A DNA stretch of 12,726 nt. Origin: CAZNYN01 sp964577295 (GTDB lineage Bacteria > Synergistota > Synergistia > Synergistales > Synergistaceae). The notes under the pieces are model-generated. The model saw only the letters and a list, made by a program, of their open reading frames with translations. It was not told the origin of the DNA and made no database searches. Positions 7,090 through 12,726 of this stretch are shown here, piece by piece. Position 1 is the first letter of the stretch. The number at the start of each line of letters is the position of its first letter. The stretch lies in the NCBI GenBank assembly GCA_964577295.1, contig CAZNYN010000054.1, positions 1-12,726 on the forward strand, given 5' to 3'. The position numbers and the translations under genes were made by a program.

Positions 7090-8307
7090 TCACACCCTAT
7101 CGAATTCTTTTACAGCTTCTTCTTCGGACATCTCCGCAAGCATTCGCTCCCAATCGCGTCCGAAAGCGTCCGAGCCCCTGTAGAGAGACTCTTCCTCAAA
7201 TTTATGTTTGATTGTTTCAAGAAGTGTTTCAAAACCTTCGCCGGTAAGAGCCGAAATGCAGACTGTGTCTTCGCCTCTAGCCCGGAGCTCCATAGCCGTA
7301 AACTGCGCTGCCTCTCCCGTTTTGTCTATTTTGTTCAGTATTATGATTCTCGGCAAATCATCGGCTTCGAGTGATTTGAGAGTATCAAGCACTATGTCAA
7401 AATTCTCGACAGGGTCTTTGTCCGAGGAATCCAAAACAAGCAGAAGCAAATCCGCACCCGCGACTTCCTCCAGAGTGGCGCGAAATGCGGCGACAAGCTC
7501 GGGCGGCAGCTTTCTTATAAACCCTACAGTGTCGGAGAGCAGAAACGCTCCTCCGTCGTGATAGGGAATACGGCGCACGACAGTGTCGAGAGTCGAAAAG
7601 AGCTGATTCGCCGATACGATTGTCGCATCTTTGGAAAGAGCCTTCAGCAGAGTCGACTTGCCGCTGTTTGTGTATCCTACAAGCGCAGCAAGGGGCACTC
7701 CGTCGCGTCTGCGCCTGTCGCGCCTCTCTTTGCGCCTCTTTCTTACGTCCTCAAGACGTTCGGATATGCTCTTTATTCTTCGTTCCAGCTTGCGTCTGTG
7801 GCGCTCATATTCTGTCTCTCCCGGGCCTCTCGTTCCGATTCCTCCGCCAGTGCGGGACATCTGATGCCCGAGACCTTTTAGGCTCGGTATTTCGTATCTG
7901 TATTGAGCAAGTTCCACTTGAAGTTTAGCTTCGGCAGTGTGAGCCCTGCTCTCGAAAATTTTCATTATAACAAAAGCTCTGTCCCAAACTTCGATTGAGA
8001 GAGTTTTTTGTAAATTACTCTTTTGAGTCGGAGAGAGAAAATCGTCCACGACAACAAGGGTCGCATCCGTCTTTGAGGCGAAGTCCTTTATCTCATCCGC
8101 CTTGCCCGCACCGATAAAAGCGGCAGGATCGGGGGTGTTTCTGCGCTGAATAACACGTGCCACTGTAGGTATGTGCAAGTTCTCAAGAAGCAGGACAAGC
8201 TCATCAAGAGAAACTTCCGTGTCATCAGCTCCAAACCTGTCAATGGCAGCTATAATAGCCTTTTTGGGCTTTATTGTAAGATCTATGGATCTTCTCTGTC
8301 TGCTCAA
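7090..8307 (-). CDS. hflX: GTPase HflX
   Basis: HflX is a ribosome-binding GTPase that splits or rescues stalled 70S ribosomes, notably under heat or antibiotic stress. The protein is 405 residues. The N-terminal domain (about 15-140) is followed by the glycine-rich GGGIGTRGPGE loop (154-164), a strongly basic coiled segment (about 165-202), and the G domain: P-loop GYTNSGKS 211-218, FSTLD 237-241, DTVGF 259-263, NKID 325-328, SAL 352-354. All G motifs are intact. The start is an uncommon TTG (8307-8305) overlapping the cmk stop as TTGA; no ATG or GTG occurs before the conserved N-terminal region and the ribosome site is poor, so translational coupling to cmk is likely. Confidence 0.95.
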   Translation of the reverse strand: MSRQRRSIDLTIKPKKAIIAAIDRFGADDTEVSLDELVLLLENLHIPTVARVIQRRNTPDPAAFIGAGKADEIKDFASKTDATLVVVDDFLSPTQKSNLQKTLSIEVWDRAFVIMKIFESRAHTAEAKLQVELAQYRYEIPSLKGLGHQMSRTGGGIGTRGPGETEYERHRRKLERRIKSISERLEDVRKRRKERRDRRRRDGVPLAALVGYTNSGKSTLLKALSKDATIVSANQLFSTLDTVVRRIPYHDGGAFLLSDTVGFIRKLPPELVAAFRATLEEVAGADLLLLVLDSSDKDPVENFDIVLDTLKSLEADDLPRIIILNKIDKTGEAAQFTAMELRARGEDTVCISALTGEGFETLLETIKHKFEEESLYRGSDAFGRDWERMLAEMSEEEAVKEFDRV

Positions 8308-8990
8308 CGTGCCGTCTGCGCTCCGTATTGCTCCGCCAGGGAAGATATAGCATCGACAACCTCATCAATTGACATAGAAGTGCTGTCCAGTATAACAGAA
8401 CCTAAAGCGGGTCTCAGCGGGGATATTTCTCTGTTTATATCATACATGTCACGCTCGTTGACCTGTTTTAGTATGTCATCATAATCGGCCGTCTCGCCTC
8501 GTTCAAGCCGCTCTTTGTACCTGCGTTTAGCTCGCTCCTCAGATGATGCAGTGAGAAATATTTTAAGCTCCGCATCGGGGAAGACAACTGTTCCCATATC
8601 GCGTCCATCAGCGACAAGCCCGGATGCAGCCTGCTCTCTTTGAAGAGAGAGCAAAGCGTCACGCACAGGCTTAATAGCAGCATAGTAAGAAACAATTGCA
8701 TCAATATCGGGAGTTCTTATCTCACAAGTGACATCAGTCCCGTTTACAAAGACTGATGTATCAGAAAGCGAGATCTTAAGTCCGCGCATTTCACCTTCGA
8801 CAGAAGACTCATCTTCATACGAAATTTCCTTGCTATTCATCCACCAGGATATAGCTCTATATATCGCACCTGTGTCAAGGTACGGAAGACCAAGCCTCTT
8901 AGCAACAAGCTTGGCAATAGTACTCTTTCCCGCACCTGCAGGTCCGTCTATTGTTAAGACAAGAGGAGCATGAGAAATATTCGAGTCCAT
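8304..8990 (-). CDS. cmk: Cytidylate kinase
   Basis: Cmk phosphorylates CMP and dCMP to the diphosphates using ATP, recycling pyrimidine nucleotides from RNA decay and lipid synthesis. The 228-residue protein has the P-loop GPAGAGKST at 16-24, LDTGAIYR at 38-45, the CMP-binding IRTPDID segment at 91-97, DGRDMGT at 128-134, and the catalytic RDMYDINREISPLRPA region at 180-195. It is the first gene of the eight-gene operon: a GGGAGG ribosome site lies about 7-8 nt before the ATG and a promoter lies at 9055-9084. Its stop codon overlaps the hflX start. Confidence 0.96.
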   Translation of the reverse strand: MDSNISHAPLVLTIDGPAGAGKSTIAKLVAKRLGLPYLDTGAIYRAISWWMNSKEISYEDESSVEGEMRGLKISLSDTSVFVNGTDVTCEIRTPDIDAIVSYYAAIKPVRDALLSLQREQAASGLVADGRDMGTVVFPDAELKIFLTASSEERAKRRYKERLERGETADYDDILKQVNERDMYDINREISPLRPALGSVILDSTSMSIDEVVDAISSLAEQYGAQTAR

Positions 8991-9054
8991 TTTTAGCGCC
9001 TCCCTGAAATGTACAACTATCTGTCGTTAAGACTAATCAATAGTCTAATCATAG

Positions 9055-9084
9055 ATTATACTATGCATTGAGCATATTTGTACA
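9055..9084 (-). promoter_or_regulatory. Probable promoter of the cmk-to-priA operon
   Basis: On the minus strand a perfect -10 box TATAAT (9055-9060) is preceded at 18 bp by TGTACA (9079-9084), a weak -35 that matches consensus at 4 of 6 positions. Transcription would start near 9048, giving a leader of about 57 nt. That leader contains an inverted repeat AGACTA (9030-9035) / TAGTCT (9041-9046) with a 5-nt AT-rich loop and no following T-run. The 8991-9227 gap holds only this promoter and the terminator at 9146-9181. Confidence 0.55.
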
Positions 9085-9145
9085 TTTTTTAGTGAAATTT
9101 CCAAGACAAGATTTTGCGAAAAAAGTTGATATCCGTACAAACAGC

Positions 9146-9181
9146 AAAAATCCCGAAACATTGTGTTACGGTTTCGGGATT
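9146..9181 (-). terminator. Rho-independent terminator after the GNAT gene
   Basis: An 11-bp stem (AATCCCGAAAC at 9149-9159 with GTTTCGGGATT at 9171-9181) and an 11-nt loop are followed, on the minus strand, by TTTTT (9150-9146, the last two bases also in the stem). It lies 47 nt past the GNAT stop codon and closes the STAS-phosphatase-GNAT operon before the cmk promoter. Confidence 0.85.
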
Positions 9182-9227
9182 CCGTTATTATAGAGAGCAA
9201 ATGTCATTGCTTATACCACACGGCAGG

Positions 9228-9797
9228 CTATATGTGCATAACGACAATCTTTGCGGCACAGCGACAGTGTTCGCCGCAGACGGAACAGACTCTGCCCTCG
9301 GCTTCCGGAGCCGTAGCATAGTATTCGGGGACATCCCCGTAGTCGGTGAAAGATTGAGCATAGTGGACGGAATTATATCCCGGCATGTAACTGTCAGGTC
9401 TTATCCATATTTCGACCAGGATGTGACGTATATTTTTGCTCCTGAGAAATTCAAACGCGTATTCTTGGAGCTTTTTAGAAACTTTAAGCCCCCTGTATTC
9501 AGGTTCGACCGCAACTATGGTGCCGGTACAGAGCCCTTCTCCGCCGAACCGTTCGTTTATCTCATCAAGAAAATCGGTGCGTCCGGCGCTTAGGTGAGTG
9601 CCTCTTACCATGTACATAACTCCGATAATTTTACCCTCCGCAAGCGCGACAAAGCCCGTTGTCTCCGTACCCAGAAGCTCCGTCATATTTTTAACATAAT
9701 CATAAAATGCGGGATCTGTGTCATTTATCGACTTCTGAGCGATAAGAACCGCTTCGGGAAAATCATCTTTTGTCATTTCACGGCATGATACATCCAT
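9228..9797 (-). CDS. GNAT-family N-acetyltransferase with C-terminal cysteine cluster
   Basis: The 189-residue protein has the GNAT fold pattern: an N-terminal beta strand and helices (REMTKDDFPEAV from residue 6), a central G-F-V-A-L-A-E-G-K-I-I-G-V strand pair (48-60), and the acetyl-CoA motif A region VAVEPEYRGLKVSKKL (95-110). Such enzymes transfer acetyl from acetyl-CoA to an amine; the substrate cannot be read from sequence. The C-terminus is unusual, with Cys171, Cys174, Cys178 and Cys180 in a CxxCxxxCxC arrangement that could bind a metal. The ATG at 9797 follows AAGGGG about 9 nt upstream and lies 12 nt after the phosphatase stop, so the gene is in the same operon. It resembles the divergent GNAT at 12524 over its N-terminal half. 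Confidence 0.82.
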   Translation of the reverse strand: MDVSCREMTKDDFPEAVLIAQKSINDTDPAFYDYVKNMTELLGTETTGFVALAEGKIIGVMYMVRGTHLSAGRTDFLDEINERFGGEGLCTGTIVAVEPEYRGLKVSKKLQEYAFEFLRSKNIRHILVEIWIRPDSYMPGYNSVHYAQSFTDYGDVPEYYATAPEAEGRVCSVCGEHCRCAAKIVVMHI

Positions 9798-9809
9798 AGC
9801 TATTACCCC

Positions 9810-12056
9810 TTATGATTTTTTCTTCATTTCTGTAAACTTTTTCTCGATATTCAGTGTATTTCTGCCGTCACGGTATTCGTAGACGACATTGTCCATAATC
9901 TTTTTGACTATGAAAATGCCGAGCCCCCCTATTTCGCGATCTTCCGCAGAGAGTGCAACATCGGGATCGCTGTTTTGCAGAGGGTCGTAGGGATGTCCGT
10001 CATCGAAGATACGTACAATAGCAGTGTTGTCTCTGACTCCGCAGCGGACAAGAGCTTCCGAAGCTCCGCTGTATCTGACTATATTGGAGAATATTTCGTC
10101 CATCGCGATATTTATCTCCGTTAAGTTATGCATCGGACATCCAAGCTCCGTAAGAGTATCTTCGATGAAGGAGATAACTTTTTCATAGCTCTCCATGGAG
10201 ACCGGCACAGCAAGCTCTTTTTCGGGAGTGCTCAGCACGTGCAGGGCAAGGAGAGTAACGTCGTCAAACTGGGGCTCTCCATCCGTGAAGGTGCGCAGAT
10301 CGTTTTTGACTCTCTCTGTCAGATCCGACACCGCTCTGCAGGTGCAGGAATCAAGCACTGCCTTGAGCCGATCTTCGCCGTAAGCGTTTTCGACTCCGTC
10401 AATAGCTTCCGTTACTCCATCAGTGTAGAGGAAAATAGTATCGCCGCAATCCACTTTAAGTTCAAATTCTCTGTATTTGACACCTTCCATTCCTCCGAGC
10501 ACAAGGCCCGAAGTCCCGCTGAGGTATTCAAAAGCTCCGTCCGAGCGTGCCAATAGCGGCAGATTATGTCCTGCGTTGGCGAATCTCAGTCGTCCGCTGC
10601 TGATTTCAAGCACACCCAGCCAGACTGTTACAAACATCTCCATCTCGTTTCCTTCGCAGAGCCTCTCGTTCGCTTCGGTAAGAATTGACGCGGGAGAGTG
10701 TTCAAACTCGGCAATACTGTTTATGACAGTCTTGCATTTCATCATGAAAAGAGCAGCGGGAATTCCCTTTCCCGATACGTCGGCAACGGTAAATACAAGA
10801 TGATCCGAGTCGGCGAAGAAGAAGTCGTAGAAGTCGCCTCCAACCTCTTTTGCCGTGTACATCTCCGCATTGATTTCAAAGTCGACTCCGTTGCGCGCCA
10901 GTCTCTTTGTCTCCGGCAGAGCGGAGTGCTGAATCGCTTTGGCAACTTGCAGCTCAGCGTCAATGCGCTCTTTTGCTTCGGCTATGGCGCTCTTCAAAGC
11001 GTCAACCATTGTGTTTATGCCGCAGGACAGGGAGATAAATTCCTTGTTCGTCATTACCTGAACCATGCTGTCGAGGTCGCCGCCCGTTATAAGAGCAAGT
11101 GTCTCATTGATATCGTCAATACCCTTGATGACTACATTCTGCACCAGTTTTGAAATAAGCACAAATATCGCTATGAAGATTAATAACAGGCACATTGTCA
11201 AAGTCAGCATACGAGACTGGCGTCCCCCGTATATCTCCGTCTCAGACATATAGCCTATTATATGCAAATCCCCATAAGCCTCTGATATACATAATTGCCG
11301 TTCGCCTTGCATTAATGCGTCAAAAAGAGTTTGGGATACGATCTCCTCTTGAGTGATATCTATCTCCGACAGTTCCTTGCCTATATAATATGACGGTTCG
11401 CTTGCTATGATTTTACTATCTTTTGCTATCAGGATGCCTCCGCTGCGCCCGATACGAAATTTTACAGCCGCGTTTGAAATATCGGCCATTTCAAGAGCAC
11501 GAACTAAACGCCGAGGAAGATACCCGATCTGCACAACACCTTTAGTATCCAGACGTGCGACACCGGCATACTGCATCTTAATATCCGAATCAAAACCTAT
11601 AGAGCGGGGTTCCTGAACAATTTCCTTGGAGGGATCTGTTAATATTTCGATAAATTCGGCGGACTGCTCCGCTGAATTCATATCATACCCTATATATTTC
11701 TGTACAGATGAAGAGGTTATTATCCCGTTAGCGTCAATTACATCCAGTTCGTCCACGTTAAGAATACGCAAAAGCTGCTGAAGCCCTTCAAAGTTCGCCT
11801 TCTTAGGATTAGATGAAAGAATTTCAGCAAAGCAGTGAGCTTTGCTGATGGCATCGGTACGATTTTGTATTCTTATTGTATTTAAAATGTTCGTATTGCG
11901 TACAACTTCAGCCTTCGCGTCATCAATACGAAGCTGAATCATATCTTGGGCGGTACGCTCGGCTTCCTTTGTCTGAATGACAAAAACAATCCCGCATGTC
12001 ACAACGAAAGCGAACAGAACAAATAGGAAAAGCCACTTCTGAAATATATGTTTCAT
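9810..12056 (-). CDS. Membrane sensor PP2C/SpoIIE phosphatase fused to RsbW-like kinase domain
   Basis: This 748-residue protein is a probable partner-switching regulator. From the N-terminus: a membrane segment (about 9-27), an extracytoplasmic sensor of about 255 residues with a Cache-like pattern, a second membrane segment (about 283-301), HAMP (about 304-358), a helical linker with ELQVAKAIQHSALP ending near 381, then a PP2C/SpoIIE phosphatase and a GHKL ATPase. The phosphatase keeps its metal ligands in EVGGDFYD (404-411), ADVSGKG (425-431), YTDGVTEA (544-551) and FDDVTL (597-602). The ATPase keeps the N box (E654, N658), DDGHPYDP (685-692) and GGLGIF (710-715), as in anti-sigma kinase RsbW. 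Likely substrate: the STAS protein encoded just upstream. Start uncertain: ATG at 12056 gives a clean signal anchor; TTG at 12077 would add seven residues and overlap the STAS stop. Neither has a strong ribosome site. Confidence 0.9.
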   Translation of the reverse strand: MKHIFQKWLFLFVLFAFVVTCGIVFVIQTKEAERTAQDMIQLRIDDAKAEVVRNTNILNTIRIQNRTDAISKAHCFAEILSSNPKKANFEGLQQLLRILNVDELDVIDANGIITSSSVQKYIGYDMNSAEQSAEFIEILTDPSKEIVQEPRSIGFDSDIKMQYAGVARLDTKGVVQIGYLPRRLVRALEMADISNAAVKFRIGRSGGILIAKDSKIIASEPSYYIGKELSEIDITQEEIVSQTLFDALMQGERQLCISEAYGDLHIIGYMSETEIYGGRQSRMLTLTMCLLLIFIAIFVLISKLVQNVVIKGIDDINETLALITGGDLDSMVQVMTNKEFISLSCGINTMVDALKSAIAEAKERIDAELQVAKAIQHSALPETKRLARNGVDFEINAEMYTAKEVGGDFYDFFFADSDHLVFTVADVSGKGIPAALFMMKCKTVINSIAEFEHSPASILTEANERLCEGNEMEMFVTVWLGVLEISSGRLRFANAGHNLPLLARSDGAFEYLSGTSGLVLGGMEGVKYREFELKVDCGDTIFLYTDGVTEAIDGVENAYGEDRLKAVLDSCTCRAVSDLTERVKNDLRTFTDGEPQFDDVTLLALHVLSTPEKELAVPVSMESYEKVISFIEDTLTELGCPMHNLTEINIAMDEIFSNIVRYSGASEALVRCGVRDNTAIVRIFDDGHPYDPLQNSDPDVALSAEDREIGGLGIFIVKKIMDNVVYEYRDGRNTLNIEKKFTEMKKKS

Positions 12057-12069
12057 GGTGGCTGCCGTT

Positions 12070-12369
12070 TTAGACAATGTGCAGAATGTCGCTGAACCCT
12101 GTCATCTCAAATACATTTGATATGACTTCATTTACATTGGCAACTGTGAGCATTCCGCCTGCGGCCTTAAGCTTCTTGTGGGTGCTGAGTATAATCCTTA
12201 GCCCAGCCGAGGAAAGATATTCAAGCTTTGCAAAATCAAATGTCATTTCTTTAGTCTCTTTCAGCAAAAGAGCAAGCATCTCCTCCAGCTTCGGAGAAGT
12301 CACCGTGTCAAGCCTGCCTTCAAAATAAAGAGTGATGCCGCTGCCCTCTGCCGATGTAGTAATATTCAT
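12070..12369 (-). CDS. STAS-domain anti-sigma-factor antagonist (RsbV/SpoIIAA-like)
   Basis: The 99-residue protein is a single STAS domain. Proteins of this family bind an RsbW-type kinase when unphosphorylated, releasing the kinase's partner (often a sigma factor), and lose binding once phosphorylated on a conserved serine. Seen here are the FEGRLD strand (16-21), followed by the helix beginning SPKLEEML, and the phosphorylation loop YLSSAGLR (51-58), where Ser54 aligns with the phosphoserine of SpoIIAA/RsbV. The start is ATG at 12369, placed by GGGAGGT at 12376-12382, 6 nt upstream; a longer frame from 12399 would swallow that site. It is the first gene of the operon and lies 13 nt before the ATG of the phosphatase/kinase that probably modifies it. 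Confidence 0.93.
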   Translation of the reverse strand: MNITTSAEGSGITLYFEGRLDTVTSPKLEEMLALLLKETKEMTFDFAKLEYLSSAGLRIILSTHKKLKAAGGMLTVANVNEVISNVFEMTGFSDILHIV

Positions 12370-12375
12370 TGCCAT

Positions 12376-12382
12376 ACCTCCC
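12376..12382 (-). promoter_or_regulatory. Ribosome binding site fixing the STAS start
   Basis: GGGAGGT on the minus strand lies 6 nt before ATG at 12369-12367. It selects this start over two upstream in-frame ATGs (12399, 12384) that lie before or within it and over an ATG directly abutting it (12375). Confidence 0.8.
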
Positions 12383-12399
12383 ATACATTGATTGTACAT

Positions 12400-12429
12400 A
12401 TTTTACACCACGAATGTACTTACATGCAA
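12400..12429 (-). promoter_or_regulatory. Possible promoter of the STAS operon
   Basis: On the minus strand TAAAAT (12400-12405) is a good -10 box, and TTGCAT (12424-12429) at 18 bp is a partial -35. Transcription would begin near 12393, giving a leader of about 24 nt. The weak -35 may mean an activator or an alternative sigma factor is involved. The remaining intergenic region up to 12523 holds an AT palindrome and no second convincing promoter. Confidence 0.4.
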
Positions 12430-12523
12430 AATTCTTCCGAGTAATCTCCCTTACCCATTATCAATCGGCGAAAATGTGCAATAATATATATTATCGAATC
12501 TGTTTATACCATTGTGACTGGGG

Positions 12524-12726
12524 ATGGCTATCATAAAACTAAAATACAGACCTATCATAAAAGAGGATTATACACAGATTGTTGCTTTGACCGACAAATA
12601 TGTAAACTTTGAACAGGCATACAGAGATTATATGAAATCCGTATGCGATACCATAGGCGAGAACTCAACAGGCATATGTGCTCTTGACGATAAAGGTACA
12701 ATGGTAGGAGTTATTCTCTGCGAAAG
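12524..12726 (+). CDS. GNAT-family N-acetyltransferase, N-terminal part (runs off the window)
   Basis: The frame opens with ATG at 12524 and stays open to the window end, giving 67 complete codons. The translation shows a GNAT N-terminus: KYRPIIKEDYTQIVAL (about 7-22), then DYMK, and a strand pair ICALDDKGTMVGVIL (51-65). Function beyond acyl transfer is unknown because the cofactor-binding half is missing. It is divergent from the STAS operon. About 28% of positions match the N-terminal half of the GNAT at 9228-9797 when aligned by eye. The start is supported by the family N-terminus, but the only G-rich stretch (GGGG) abuts the ATG, so the ribosome site is poor and the transcript may have a very short leader. 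TGA at 12515-12517 closes the frame upstream. Confidence 0.75.
   Translation, partial: MAIIKLKYRPIIKEDYTQIVALTDKYVNFEQAYRDYMKSVCDTIGENSTGICALDDKGTMVGVILCE

Noticed and set aside
9030..9046. Inverted repeat in the cmk leader as a terminator or riboswitch
   Set aside because: It is only 6 bp, AT-rich and not followed by a T-run; the leader is too short and simple to match a riboswitch I recognise.
9010..12398. TGTACA occurring at 9010, 9079 and 12393 as a shared operator
   Set aside because: A 6-bp palindrome is expected about three times by chance in a window of this size, and another copy occurs inside coding sequence near 11700.
12370..12399. Longer STAS start at ATG 12399
   Set aside because: GGGAGGT at 12376-12382 would be inside the gene; the STAS domain begins naturally at the ATG at 12369.
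1..12726. Mobile elements, CRISPR arrays or phage genes
   Set aside because: No transposase, integrase, regularly spaced repeats or phage-like proteins were seen on either strand.

Overview
The window reads as a chromosomal core region of a bacterium, most likely a member of the Synergistota (Cloacibacillus/Synergistes-like). That assignment is an inference from gene content, protein style and roughly balanced GC; it was not tested by a search. Almost everything is on the minus strand, genes are tightly packed, and I see no mobile element, CRISPR array, rRNA or broken gene.

Left edge (1-690): a tRNA-Pro(GGG) with its own near-consensus promoter, a strong bidirectional-looking terminator, and the gene for the nucleoid protein HU. 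Next (691-2127) is der, a ribosome-assembly GTPase with a good promoter overlapping the end of priA.

Centre (2128-9084): eight minus-strand genes, read from right to left as cmk, hflX, yicC, remA, gmk, rpoZ, coaBC, priA. Every junction overlaps by 1 to 23 nt or is separated by no more than 7 nt, so this is almost certainly one operon, with a promoter at about 9055-9084. The yicC-remA-gmk-rpoZ-coaBC-priA order matches the Bacillus subtilis yloC-ylzA-gmk-rpoZ-yloI-priA cluster. The operon combines nucleotide supply (Cmk, Gmk), coenzyme A synthesis (CoaBC), transcription (omega), RNA decay (YicC), ribosome rescue (HflX) and replication restart (PriA). The PriA is unusual: its zinc-binding cysteines are all present, but the helicase ATP-binding motifs are degraded.

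Right side (9146-12726): a second minus-strand operon encodes a STAS anti-sigma-factor antagonist, a membrane sensor that fuses a PP2C/SpoIIE phosphatase to an RsbW-like kinase domain, and a GNAT acetyltransferase ending in a cysteine cluster. A hairpin terminator closes it. This looks like a compact partner-switching module in which one polypeptide holds both the phosphatase and the kinase for the STAS protein; no sigma factor is visible nearby. A second, related GNAT gene starts divergently at 12524 and runs off the window.
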